A program made the position numbers and the translations under genes. This document shows positions 29,797 through 37,948 of a stretch of 64,000 nucleotides of DNA, in pieces. Numbering within the stretch: position 1 is the stretch's first letter; the number at the start of each line of letters is the position of its first letter. The stretch covers positions 1,766,001 to 1,830,000 of the forward strand of contig NZ_JAMCOS010000001.1 in the NCBI RefSeq assembly GCF_028069655.1, given 5' to 3'. Source of the stretch: Acidovorax sp. NCPPB 4044 (GTDB lineage Bacteria > Pseudomonadota > Gammaproteobacteria > Burkholderiales > Burkholderiaceae_C). The notes under the pieces are model-generated. The model made no database searches. It saw only the letters and a list, made by a program, of their open reading frames with translations, and was not told the origin of the DNA.

Positions 29797-30030
29797 TGTC
29801 CGCTTTACCTGAGAGATTCACACCGCCTGGCGCCATCACGTCGTGGCGGCGCAGCACGGGCTTGCTCCTTCGGTGGACCCGCACGGGGCGGGCCTCTCTC
29901 CAGCCGGGGAAACGCCCGCATCCCTGCGGGCGCCTTGCCAGTCCTTTTGCCTGAGCGTTCGGGGTGTCCCTGCGCCTTCGGCGGCGCCGGCGGCCCGTTG
30001 CGGGTGCGGCGCTCTCTCCTGACCGGGCGG
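29797..30030 (-). promoter_or_regulatory. Tandem glycine riboswitch (two aptamers) upstream of gcvT
   Basis: Read on the minus strand, aptamer I (about 30030-29935) starts CAGGAGAGAGC and ends GAACGCTCAGGCAAAAGGACTG; aptamer II (about 29905-29797) starts CTGGAGAGAGG, contains CCACCGAAGGAGCAAG and ends GAATCTCTCAGGTAAAGCGGACAG. The paired GGAGAG...CTCTCAGG or GCTCAGG elements and the CCGAAGG core are the hallmarks of class I glycine aptamers (gcvT motif). The tandem form turns gcvTHP on when glycine is high. Confidence 0.93.
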
Positions 30031-30223
30031 ATTCTAACGGCAGCGCGCGGCGCGCCAGCCGGCCGGGGCCAGGATTTCTGCCCGGTGCCAAGCGCCCCGG
30101 GCCGGCGGTAACCGGCCGGGGCCTTGTCATCTTCATGCGCCCCGGTGGGGGCGCCCTGTGGCAGAAAGTATGCCGGCCCACCGCCCGATGGATTTTTCGA
30201 ATTTCCGAGCAATCAGTGCTTTT

Positions 30224-30237
30224 GAAGAAAATTCTTC
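30224..30237. promoter_or_regulatory. Candidate Lrp/AsnC-type operator
   Basis: GAAGAA-AA-TTCTTC, a perfect inverted repeat in an AT-rich tract 34 bp upstream of the Lrp-type gene. Autorepression is common for this family; assignment is inference. Confidence 0.5.
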
Positions 30238-30270
30238 TGCCGAAGCGGCTGATGCGTACAAAATCTTTCC

Positions 30271-30729
30271 ATGGACCGCATCGACCGAAAAATCCTCTCC
30301 GTGCTGCAGGCCGACGCGCGCGCGAGCCTGCAGGAGATCGGCAACGCCGTGGGACTGAGCCCGTCGCCGTGCTGGGGCCGCATCCGCAAGATGGAGGAAT
30401 CGGGTGTGATCGAGGGCTACACCGTGCGCCTCAATGCCCAGGCCCTGGACCTGGCCGACACCGTGCTCGTGCAGGTCACGCTCGACAGCCATTCCGACAA
30501 CACGCTGGAGAAGTTCGGCGAGACGCTCGCGAGCATTCCGGAGGTGATCGAGGCGCACCTGGTTTCCGGCGACTACGACTACCTGCTGCGCGTGGTGGTG
30601 AAGGACACGCGCGACTACGAGCGCCTGCTGCGCGAGAAGCTCTACCGCATCAAGGGCATCCGCCACAGCCGATCGAGCTTCGTGCTGCGCACGCTGAAGA
30701 AAGCCGACCTGCCGCTGCGGACGGACTGA
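30271..30729 (+). CDS. Lrp/AsnC family transcriptional regulator
   Basis: 152 residues: N-terminal winged helix (DRKILSVLQADARASLQEIGNAVGLSPSPCWGRIRKME) and a C-terminal RAM effector domain (LVSGDYDYLLRVVVKDTRDYERLL). Members of this branch sense amino acids and form octamers. Divergent from the gcv operon, and Lrp regulates gcvTHP in E. coli, so a role in glycine metabolism is plausible. The AT-rich upstream dyad suggests autoregulation. Confidence 0.92.
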   Translation: MDRIDRKILSVLQADARASLQEIGNAVGLSPSPCWGRIRKMEESGVIEGYTVRLNAQALDLADTVLVQVTLDSHSDNTLEKFGETLASIPEVIEAHLVSGDYDYLLRVVVKDTRDYERLLREKLYRIKGIRHSRSSFVLRTLKKADLPLRTD

Positions 30730-30780
30730 AGGCGCCGGCCTGCCCGGGGCGGTGGATCTGTGCAGGCATTGAGCAAAATA

Positions 30781-30830
30781 TGCTCCATGCCGCCGGATTC
30801 ATTCAATAGTTTGCTATGTAATCAATAGCA
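30781..30830 (-). repeat. Dispersed intergenic repeat, copy 2
   Basis: On the minus strand: TGCTATTGATTACATAGCAAACTATTGAATGAATCCGGCGGCATGGAGCA-like sequence, nearly identical to copy 1. It lies between the convergent Lrp-type and lipocalin genes. Confidence 0.8.
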
Positions 30831-30865
30831 TGCAGACCCTGGCGGCGGCCTGCCGTGGGGCGCCC

Positions 30866-31483
30866 TCAGCGCGGCGCAGGGTCCGGCGCGGAGGCGTCCG
30901 CCTGGGCCACCCACAGGATGCGGCGCACATCCACGCCCAGCGACCGGGCACGCGCCAGCAGGCGTTCACGCACCGCGCCGGGCAGCATGGGTGTGCGCGA
31001 CAGGATCCAGAACGCATCCAGCCGGGGGCCGACCACCATGGCCCAGCGGTAGTCCTCGTCCAGGGCTTCCACGAAGTAGCCCGCATAGAAGGGCCCGAAG
31101 AAGGACACCTTGAGCGCGCCCGTGTCCGTGTCGCCCAGGAACCGGGCCCGCCCTTCCACCTCGTGCCAGCGCCGCTGCTCGGGGTCATAGCCCCGGTTCA
31201 CCACGCGGATCGACCCGTCGCCACGGCGGCTGTAGTGCGCGCTGGTGCGTATCAGGCCGCGCTCGAAGCGCTGGTCGATGCGTGCCACCTCGTACCAGTG
31301 GCCCGCATAGCGGTCGACGTTGAAACCCTTCACCGGCCGCACGCCGGGCGGGGGCTGCACGTTGCTGCGCAGATACAGCGCCACGGCCGCTCCGGCAGCG
31401 GCAGCGGCCACGCCGACGGCCAGCGGGCCGGTGGCGGACATGCGGCGGTGGGTGGTGTAGCGCTGCAGTTCGGGACGGGGCAT
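30866..31483 (-). CDS. Lipocalin family protein with N-terminal membrane anchor
   Basis: 205 residues. A short cytoplasmic N-terminus is followed by a hydrophobic segment (about residues 16-38, AVGVAAAAAGAAVALYL) with no lipobox cysteine, then a lipocalin barrel: FNVDRYAGHWYEVARID carries the GxW motif, and YDPEQRRWHEVEGRA and WAMVVGPRLDAFWILSRTP are typical of bacterial Blc. Blc proteins are normally lipoproteins of the outer membrane; this one should be anchored in the inner membrane or cleaved by another peptidase. Ligands of the family are fatty acids and lysophospholipids. Confidence 0.87.
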   Translation of the reverse strand: MPRPELQRYTTHRRMSATGPLAVGVAAAAAGAAVALYLRSNVQPPPGVRPVKGFNVDRYAGHWYEVARIDQRFERGLIRTSAHYSRRGDGSIRVVNRGYDPEQRRWHEVEGRARFLGDTDTGALKVSFFGPFYAGYFVEALDEDYRWAMVVGPRLDAFWILSRTPMLPGAVRERLLARARSLGVDVRRILWVAQADASAPDPAPR

Positions 31484-31675
31484 GGGACGGGGCTCCTGCT
31501 GAAGGCGAGTTACGCACAAAGACAGCAAGTCTGGCGAAGGCCCATGGCGTGGCCTGTAGGTGGCGAGCGCACAAGGCCGTGAGAACGCACGCGTTGCGGC
31601 GCGGCCAGCCGGTCGGAAGCCCGCCTGTACCGCGGGAGACTGGGGTGCCGGCGTGTCCACGCCGCAGCGGGCACA

Positions 31676-31701
31676 CCGCATGCATTCATGTATGCATGCG
31701 G
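31676..31701. repeat. Perfect 10-bp hairpin after the ETF-QO gene
   Basis: CCGCATGCAT-TCATGT-ATGCATGCGG, ten bases beyond the stop of the ETF oxidoreductase gene. Possible transcript-end structure, though no T-tract follows. Confidence 0.6.
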
Positions 31702-31711
31702 CGGGTTCCCG

Positions 31712-33418
31712 TCACATGCCCGAGTAGTTCGGCCCGCCGCCGCCTTCGGGCGTCACCCACACGATGTTCTGCGTGGGGTCCTTGATGTCGCAGGTCTTGC
31801 AGTGCACGCAGTTCTGCGCGTTGATCTGCAGCCGCTGCGCATTGCCGCCCTGGGTTTCGTCCGGCACGAACTCGTACACCGCCGCGGGGCAGTAGCGGGC
31901 CTCGGGGCCTGCGTATTTGGCCAGGTTGATGTTCACCGGCACGCTCGCGTCCTTGAGCGTCAGGTGCGCGGGCTGGTTCTCGGCGTGGTTGGTGTTGCTG
32001 ATGAACACGCTGGAGAGCCGGTCGAAGGTGAGCTTGCCGTCGGGCTTCGGGTAGACGATGGGCTCGCATTCCGCGGCGGGCTTCAGGTAGGCGTGGTCGG
32101 GCTTGTCGCGGTGCAGCGTCCAGGGAATGTTGCCCTTGAGCACGAACTGCTCGATGCCGTTCATGAGCGTGGCCGTGGCCAGGCCCTTCTTGAACCAGGC
32201 CTTGAAGTTGCGCGCCTTGTTCAGCTCCGCATGCAGCCAGCTGTTCTCGAAGGCCTGCGGATAGGCCGTGAGTTCGTCGTGCTGGCGGCCGGCGCAGATG
32301 GCGTCGTAGGCGGCTTCGGCGGCGAGCATGCCGGTCTTGATGGCGGCATGGCTGCCCTTGATGCGACTCACGTTCAGGAAGCCCGCTTCGCAGCCCACCA
32401 GCGCACCGCCCGGGAACACGAACTTGGGCAGCGAGAGCAGGCCGCCGGCCGTGATGGCACGCGCGCCGTAGCCAATGCGCTTGGCGGGCTTGATGCCCTT
32501 GGCTTCGTCGCCTTCGAGGTAGTAGCGGATGTTGGGGTGGGTCTTCCAGCGCTGGAATTCCTCGAACGGGCTCAGGTAGGGGTTGGAGTAGTCCAGCCCC
32601 GTGATGAAGCCGAGCGTGACCTTGTTGTCGTCGGCGTGGTAGAGAAAAGAGCCGCCGTAGGTGTCGCTCTTCATGGGCCAGCCGGCCGTGTGCATCACGA
32701 AGCCGGGCTGGTGCCGCTGCGGGTCGATTTCCCACAGCTCCTTGATGCCGATGCCGTAGCTCTGCGGGTCGCGCCCTTCGTCGAGCTTGAAACGTGCGAT
32801 GAGCTGCTTGCCCAGGTGGCCGCGCGAGCCTTCCGCGAAGACGGTGTACTTGGCGTGCAGCTCCATGCCGAGCTGAAAGTCGCCCGTGGGCTCGCCGTCC
32901 TTGCCCACGCCCATGTTGCCGGTGGCCACGCCCTTGACGGAGCCGTCCTCGTTGTAGAGCACTTCGGCCGCGGGAAAGCCGGGGAAGATCTCCACGCCGA
33001 GTTCTTCGGCCTGCGCGCTCAGCCAGCGCACCACGTTGCCGAGGCTGACGATGTAGTTGCCGTGGTTCTGGAAGCACGCGGGCAGCACGAAGTTGGGCGT
33101 GCGCCAGGAGGATTTCTCGCCCAGGAAGATCATCGCGTCTTCGGTGACGGGCTGGTGCAGCGGCGCGCCGCGTTCCTTCCAGTCGGGGAAGAGTTCGGTC
33201 AGCGCGCGCGGGTCCATGATGGCGCCCGACAGGATGTGCGCGCCGGGCTCGGAGCCCTTTTCCAGCACCACGACCGACACGTCCTGCCCGTTCTCGGCCG
33301 CCATCTGCTTGAGCCGGATGGCGGTGGAGAGGCCGCCCGGGCCGCCGCCGACCACGACCACGTCGTATTCCATGGCCTCTCGGGGGCCGTATTGGGCAAG
33401 GATTTCTTCTTTCGTCAT
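31712..33418 (-). CDS. Electron transfer flavoprotein-ubiquinone oxidoreductase
   Basis: 568-residue membrane-associated flavoprotein passing electrons from ETF (fatty-acid and amino-acid oxidation) to ubiquinone. VVVVGGGPGGLSTAIRL binds FAD; the C-terminal [4Fe-4S] ligands are the Cys in ARYCPAAVYEF and the CVHCKTC cluster. Length matches the family. ATG at 33418 is chosen (MTKEEILAQYG); the open frame runs further upstream across the divergent promoter region. Gene is divergent from an SDR gene, 152 bp apart. Confidence 0.95.
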   Translation of the reverse strand: MTKEEILAQYGPREAMEYDVVVVGGGPGGLSTAIRLKQMAAENGQDVSVVVLEKGSEPGAHILSGAIMDPRALTELFPDWKERGAPLHQPVTEDAMIFLGEKSSWRTPNFVLPACFQNHGNYIVSLGNVVRWLSAQAEELGVEIFPGFPAAEVLYNEDGSVKGVATGNMGVGKDGEPTGDFQLGMELHAKYTVFAEGSRGHLGKQLIARFKLDEGRDPQSYGIGIKELWEIDPQRHQPGFVMHTAGWPMKSDTYGGSFLYHADDNKVTLGFITGLDYSNPYLSPFEEFQRWKTHPNIRYYLEGDEAKGIKPAKRIGYGARAITAGGLLSLPKFVFPGGALVGCEAGFLNVSRIKGSHAAIKTGMLAAEAAYDAICAGRQHDELTAYPQAFENSWLHAELNKARNFKAWFKKGLATATLMNGIEQFVLKGNIPWTLHRDKPDHAYLKPAAECEPIVYPKPDGKLTFDRLSSVFISNTNHAENQPAHLTLKDASVPVNINLAKYAGPEARYCPAAVYEFVPDETQGGNAQRLQINAQNCVHCKTCDIKDPTQNIVWVTPEGGGGPNYSGM

Positions 33419-33570
33419 GGGTTGTCTCGTCTCGGCGTTTGATAATCGAAAAGAGCGCAGCCGGGCCGTGGGGGGCCCGTGCGGGCGGTGTGCGCGGCCC
33501 ATTGTATGCATCGGCCACGCCACAATCGAACGATCGTTCTTTTTTCTTTCCCCCCGGGAGACAGCTTCCA

Positions 33571-34353
33571 ATGGCATACAGCATCGATTTGTCGGGCCGC
33601 GTGGCCCTGGTGACCGGCGCCTCCAGCGGCCTGGGCGAGCAGTTCGCCCGCACGCTGGCGCAGGCGGGTGCGGGCGTGGTGCTCGCCAGCCGGCGCCTGG
33701 AGAAACTCAAGGCGCTGCGCGCGCGCATCGAGGGCGAGGGGGGCGACGCGCTGGTGGTCGAGCTGGACGTGACCGACATCGGCTCCATCCGCGCCGCGGT
33801 GGCGCATGCGGAAACCAAGATGGGCTCCATCGACATCCTGGTGAACAACTCGGGCATCTCCACCACGCAGCGCCTGCAGGACGTGACGCCCGAGGATTTC
33901 GACGACATGTTCGGCACCAATGTGCGCGGCGCGTTCTTCGTGGCGCAGGAGGTCGGCAAGCGCATGCTGGCGCGCTCGCGTGGCGCGGCGCCGGGCACCT
34001 TCACGGGCGGGCGCATCATCAACATCGCCTCGGTCGCGGGCCTCAAGGTGCTGCCGCAGATCGGCGCCTACAGCATGACCAAGGCGGCCGTGGTGCACAT
34101 GACCCGCGCCATGGCGCTCGAATGGGGCCGGTTCGGCATCAACGTGAACGCGCTCTGCCCGGGCTACATCGACACCGAGATCAACCACGACCACTGGCAG
34201 ACCGACCAGGGCCGCAAGCTGCTGGACATGCTGCCGCGCAAGCGCGTGGGCCAGCCGCGCGATCTGGACGCGCTGATCGTGATGCTCGCCAGCGACCAGA
34301 GCCATTTCGTGAACGGTGCGGTGATCGCTGCCGACGACGGCTTCGCCATCTGA
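33571..34353 (+). CDS. SDR family oxidoreductase
   Basis: 260-residue classical SDR. TGASSGLGEQFA binds the cofactor, VNNSG replaces NNAG, IINIASVAGL gives the catalytic Ser and YSMTKAAVVH the Tyr-x3-Lys; D in VVELDVTD supports NAD/NADP handling. GGGAG precedes the ATG by about nine bases. Sequence resembles 3-oxoacyl-ACP/hydroxyacyl-CoA dehydrogenases. Its stop overlaps the start of the EamA exporter gene (TGATG), so the two are coupled. Divergent from ETF-QO, hinting at fatty-acid or branched-chain oxidation. Confidence 0.9.
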   Translation: MAYSIDLSGRVALVTGASSGLGEQFARTLAQAGAGVVLASRRLEKLKALRARIEGEGGDALVVELDVTDIGSIRAAVAHAETKMGSIDILVNNSGISTTQRLQDVTPEDFDDMFGTNVRGAFFVAQEVGKRMLARSRGAAPGTFTGGRIINIASVAGLKVLPQIGAYSMTKAAVVHMTRAMALEWGRFGINVNALCPGYIDTEINHDHWQTDQGRKLLDMLPRKRVGQPRDLDALIVMLASDQSHFVNGAVIAADDGFAI

Positions 34354-35273
34354 TGCTCGCCGGCATCCTGGCAGGGCTCGCCGCGGGCGCGCTCTGGGGG
34401 CTGGTGTTCGTGGCGCCGCGCATCGCGGCGGGCTTCGCCTCGGTGGACCTCACCGCCGGGCGCTTCGTGGCCTATGGCGCGGTGGCCGTGGGCATGCTGC
34501 TCTGGGGCGCGTTGCGCAGCCGGGCGGGGATGCCGCAGCGCCTGCCCACGGCGCGGCAGGCCGGCGCGGCGCTGTGGCTGAGCGTGCTCGGCTTCACGGG
34601 CTACTACCTGCTGCTGGTGCTCGCGATCCGCGATGCGGGCGCGCCGCTGCCGGCGCTCATCATCGGCACCATTCCCGTGTGGGTGATGGTGCTCGGCAAG
34701 CCGCACGGGCTGCGGTGGGGGGCACTGGCGCCGGGGCTGCTGCTCACCGTGGCGGGCATCGTGCTCATGGCCTGGGCACCCCATGGCGAGGGTGCAGGGC
34801 AGGGGGCGGCGGGCTCGCCGCACTTCTGGCGGGGCGTCGGCATCGCCGGGGTGGCGCTGGTGTTCTGGACGGCATTCGCCATCTTCAACGCGCGCTGGCT
34901 GCAGCGCCATCCGGAAGTGCGTGCCACCGAATGGGCCAACTGGCTGGGCGTGGCGACGGGCCTGGGCGGCGTGCTGCTGTGGCTCGCGGCCGGCAGCCCG
35001 CTCGCGGAGATCGCGGCGCGGCCGGGCATCGGGGCCTTCATCGGCGTGTGCGTGGCCATCGGCTTCGGGTCGAGCTGGCTCGCCACCATCCTCTGGAACA
35101 TCGCCAGCCAGCGGTTGCCCGCCAGCCTCTGCGGCCAGCTCATCGTGAGCGAGACGCTGTTCGCCATCGTGTATTCGTTCGCGCTCGAAGGGTTGTGGCC
35201 GGCGCCGCTGCAGTGGGGCGCGTGCGCGCTGTTCACGCTCGGCATCCTGGCGTCCATCAACGCCCACCGGTGA
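34353..35273 (+). CDS. DMT superfamily (EamA) transporter
   Basis: 306 residues, about ten predicted membrane helices in two repeated EamA halves, starting LAGILAGLAAGALWGLVFVAPRI. Family members export amino acids, metabolites or drugs. The ATG overlaps the stop of the upstream SDR gene, indicating co-expression. Substrate unknown. Confidence 0.88.
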   Translation: MLAGILAGLAAGALWGLVFVAPRIAAGFASVDLTAGRFVAYGAVAVGMLLWGALRSRAGMPQRLPTARQAGAALWLSVLGFTGYYLLLVLAIRDAGAPLPALIIGTIPVWVMVLGKPHGLRWGALAPGLLLTVAGIVLMAWAPHGEGAGQGAAGSPHFWRGVGIAGVALVFWTAFAIFNARWLQRHPEVRATEWANWLGVATGLGGVLLWLAAGSPLAEIAARPGIGAFIGVCVAIGFGSSWLATILWNIASQRLPASLCGQLIVSETLFAIVYSFALEGLWPAPLQWGACALFTLGILASINAHR

Positions 35274-35290
35274 CCGGACAAGCGTAATAA

Positions 35291-35308
35291 GTTGCACGGG
35301 CGTGCAAC
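35291..35308. promoter_or_regulatory. 18-bp palindrome between the EamA and catalase genes
   Basis: GTTGCACG-GG-CGTGCAAC. It is 18 bp after the EamA stop and 207 bp before the catalase start; a T-run follows about 15 bases later, so it may be a terminator or an operator. Confidence 0.45.
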
Positions 35309-35329
35309 CAATTCCCGATCTTTCCATTT

Positions 35330-35376
35330 TTTTTGCTCCTGAAAAGATAGCTAAAAATTCAATGGATACGGCGGCA
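35330..35376 (+). repeat. Dispersed intergenic repeat, copy 3 (diverged)
   Basis: TTTTGCTCCTGAAAAGATAGCTAAAAATTCAATGGATACGGCGGCAT-type sequence aligned with copy 1 but with a degraded hairpin. Same orientation as copy 1. Confidence 0.6.
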
Positions 35377-35514
35377 TCTGGCGGATCGGCTCAAAGGTTG
35401 CAAATTCCACCCATCGGAAAATTTGATTGACGCCATAGCCGCAGCCCTCTTGCTGTCGAGTTGCCGCCGCCCGGATGATTCGCTCCGTTTTCAACCCCGG
35501 AGTGGAGCCGTCCC

Positions 35515-37038
35515 ATGAAATTCCAGAACCTTTTCACCGCAGCCATCGTGCTGCAGGGCGCGATCGCGCCCGCGGCGTTCGCGCAGTCGGCGCTGACCCG
35601 CGACAACGGCGCGCCCGTTGGCGACAACCAGAACTCGCAGACGGCAGGGCCCGGCGGCCCGGCCCTGTTGCAGGACGTGCAGCTGATCCAGAAGCTGCAG
35701 CGCTTCGACCGCGAGCGCATCCCCGAGCGCGTGGTGCACGCGCGCGGCACGGGCGTGAAGGGCGAGTTCACGGCCTCGGAAGACATCTCGGCCCTCACCA
35801 AGGCCAAGCTGTTCCGGCCCGGCGAGCGCACCCCGGTGTTCGTGCGCTTCTCGTCCGTGGTCCACGGCAACCATTCGCCCGAGACGCTGCGCGACCCGCG
35901 CGGCTTCGCCACCAAGTTCTACACGAGCGAGGGCAACTGGGATCTGGTGGGCAACAACTTCCCCACCTTCTTCATCCGCGACGCGATCAAGTTCCCCGAC
36001 ATGGTCCACGCGTTCAAGCCCGATCCGCGCAGCAACCTCGACGACGACTCCCGCCGCTTCGACTTCTTCTCGCACGTGCCCGAGGCCACGCGCACGCTCA
36101 CGCTGCTGTACTCGAACGAGGGCACGCCCACGGGCTACCGCTTCATGGACGGCAACGGCGTGCATGCGTACAAGTTCGTGAACGCGCAGAACCAGGTGCA
36201 TTACGTCAAGTTCCACTGGAAGAGCCTGCAGGGCCTGAAGAACCTCGATCCCAAGCAGGTCGAGCAGGTCCAGGGCAAGGACTACAGCCACATGACCAAC
36301 GACCTTGTCGGCGCCATCAAGAAGGGCGACTTCCCGAAGTGGGACCTGTACATCCAGGTGCTCAAGCCCGAAGACCTGGCCAAATTCGAGTTCGATCCGC
36401 TGGATGCCACCAAGATCTGGCCCGACGTGCCGGAGCGCAAGATCGGCCAGATGGTGCTGAACAAGAACGTGGACAACTTCTTCCAGGAGACCGAGCAGGT
36501 GGCAATGGCCCCCGCCAACCTCGTGCCCGGCATCGAGCCCTCCGAAGACCGCCTGCTGCAGGGCCGTGTCTTCTCGTACGCCGACACGCAGCTCTACCGC
36601 GTGGGCACCAACGTCCTGAGCCTGCCGGTGAACCGCCCCCGCGTGGCCGTGAACAACGGCAACCAGGACGGCTCGCTGAACTTCGGGCAGACGACGAGCG
36701 GCGTGAACTACGAGCCCAGCCGCCTGGAGCCGCGCCCGCAGGACGCCACGGCGCGCTACAGCCAGCTGCCGCTCGCGGGCACGACCCAGCAGGCGAAGAT
36801 CGCGCGGGAGCAGAACTTCAAGCAGGCCGGTGACCTGTACCGCAGCTACGGCAAGAAAGAGCAGCAGGACCTGATCCAGAGCTTCGGCGAGTCGCTCGCG
36901 GGCGCGGATGCCGAGAGCAAGCACATCATCCTGTCGTTCCTCTACAAGGCGGACCCGGCCTACGGCACGGGCGTGGCCCGCGTGGCCAAGGGCGACATCG
37001 AGCGCGTGAAGCAGCTCGCGGCCGCGCTCAAGGACTGA
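35515..37038 (+). CDS. Catalase with signal peptide (KatB-like)
   Basis: 507-residue small-subunit haem catalase with a cleavable signal peptide (residues 1-23, ending AAFAQ), so it should be periplasmic. The catalytic His is in RVVHARGTGVKG near residue 79, the Asn in VGNNFPTFFIRD, and the haem-ligand Tyr in GRVFSYADTQLYRVG. It destroys H2O2 before it reaches the cytoplasm. An ankyrin protein gene follows 128 bp downstream, as for katB-ankB of Pseudomonas. Upstream gap of 241 bp contains a palindrome and a repeat copy. OxyR control is likely but no site was identified. Confidence 0.94.
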   Translation: MKFQNLFTAAIVLQGAIAPAAFAQSALTRDNGAPVGDNQNSQTAGPGGPALLQDVQLIQKLQRFDRERIPERVVHARGTGVKGEFTASEDISALTKAKLFRPGERTPVFVRFSSVVHGNHSPETLRDPRGFATKFYTSEGNWDLVGNNFPTFFIRDAIKFPDMVHAFKPDPRSNLDDDSRRFDFFSHVPEATRTLTLLYSNEGTPTGYRFMDGNGVHAYKFVNAQNQVHYVKFHWKSLQGLKNLDPKQVEQVQGKDYSHMTNDLVGAIKKGDFPKWDLYIQVLKPEDLAKFEFDPLDATKIWPDVPERKIGQMVLNKNVDNFFQETEQVAMAPANLVPGIEPSEDRLLQGRVFSYADTQLYRVGTNVLSLPVNRPRVAVNNGNQDGSLNFGQTTSGVNYEPSRLEPRPQDATARYSQLPLAGTTQQAKIAREQNFKQAGDLYRSYGKKEQQDLIQSFGESLAGADAESKHIILSFLYKADPAYGTGVARVAKGDIERVKQLAAALKD

Positions 37039-37166
37039 GTTCGCGCCACGGCGCGGTGCAGCGGCAGGGCCGGGGCACCGCGCTTTTTCTTTCATGGCCT
37101 GCTGGCTACCGATGCCGGCGCGCGCGATGGTCCATCCGTCGGCGCGGCTCCTGGAGAACCCATCCC

Positions 37167-37847
37167 ATGCGCAGCCCTTCATTGATTTCCCTGACTTGCC
37201 TGGGCCTTGCCGCCGCGCTGGCCGCGGGCAGCGTGGGCGCGGCGCCCCCTGCGGCCCCGGTGCGTGGTGCATCCGCTCCTGCAGAGGCCACCTCTTCCTA
37301 TGCCGCTCCGCAGGCATCCGCATCCGCATCCGCATCCGCATCCGCATCCGCATCCGCGCCGGCGCCCGCGGATGCGTCCCGCCTGCAGTCGCAACTGCGC
37401 CAGTACCTCTTCGATGCCGCGCGGCAGGGGCGCGGCGACATGGTGGCGGAGTTCATCGCGGCGCGCTACGACCTGAACGTGCGCGACGCGCAGGGCTACA
37501 CCGCGCTGATCCTGGCCGCCTACCACGGCCAGCGCGCGGTGGTGGACCAGTTGCTCGCCGCCGGTGCCGACCCCTGCGCGCAGGACCGGCGCGGCAACAC
37601 GGCGCTGATGGGCGCCATCTTCAAGGGCGAGCTGGCGATCGCCCGGCGCCTGGTGCAGGCCGACTGCGCCCCCGACCAGCGCAACAACGCCGGCCAGACC
37701 GCCGCCATGTACGCCGCGCTGTTCCAGCGCACCGAGCTGCTGCAGGCCCTGGCCGCGCGGGGCGCCGACCTGAACGCGCGGGACGCGCGCGGCAATGGCG
37801 TCACGCAACTGCAGCGCGGTGAGTTCGCACCCACGCCTGCCCGGTGA
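37167..37847 (+). CDS. Exported ankyrin-repeat protein (AnkB-like)
   Basis: 226 residues: signal peptide (about 1-25), a linker of alternating Ala-Ser (about residues 49-65) encoded by seven CATCCG hexamers at 37315-37356, and four or five ankyrin repeats (DAQGYTALILAAYHGQ, DRRGNTALMGAIFKGE, NNAGQTAAMYAALFQR, DARGNGVTQLQ). In Pseudomonas AnkB is an inner-membrane/periplasmic partner that KatB needs for full activity. Lying behind the catalase, it probably plays the same part. Confidence 0.9.
   Translation: MRSPSLISLTCLGLAAALAAGSVGAAPPAAPVRGASAPAEATSSYAAPQASASASASASASASAPAPADASRLQSQLRQYLFDAARQGRGDMVAEFIAARYDLNVRDAQGYTALILAAYHGQRAVVDQLLAAGADPCAQDRRGNTALMGAIFKGELAIARRLVQADCAPDQRNNAGQTAAMYAALFQRTELLQALAARGADLNARDARGNGVTQLQRGEFAPTPAR
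37315..37356 (+). repeat. CATCCG hexanucleotide microsatellite (7 copies)
   Basis: Seven perfect tandem CATCCG units inside the ankyrin gene, encoding an Ala-Ser repeat in the linker. Changes in copy number stay in frame. Confidence 0.95.
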
Positions 37848-37881
37848 GACGCCAGGCCGTCGGTAGAAGCGTTACAGGCAG

Positions 37882-37930
37882 GATGTCGCCGATTCCATTG
37901 AATAGTTTGCTATCAAAGTAATAGTGAGCT
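37882..37930 (-). repeat. Dispersed intergenic repeat, copy 4
   Basis: Minus strand ACTATTACTTTGATAGCAAACTATTCAATGGAATCGGCGACAT-like, matching copies 1 and 2 over the core and the tail. It lies between the convergent ankyrin and PF10118 genes. Confidence 0.75.
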
Positions 37931-37948
37931 GGATGGCGGCCCAGCCGT

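Larger units (their letters stand above)
29726..30270. other. Gap between gcvT and the Lrp-type gene: regulatory only
   Basis: 545 bp without a credible gene. It holds the glycine riboswitch, the gcv promoter upstream of about 30030, and the promoter of the divergent Lrp-family gene. Open frames across the riboswitch reflect base composition. Confidence 0.7.

Noticed and set aside
29738..30181. Open frame across the glycine riboswitch
   Set aside because: The RNA elements explain the conservation; translated product has no recognisable features.
37315..37356. Tandem CATCCG repeat as a CRISPR-like array
   Set aside because: Pure hexamer microsatellite inside a coding gene, with no spacers.
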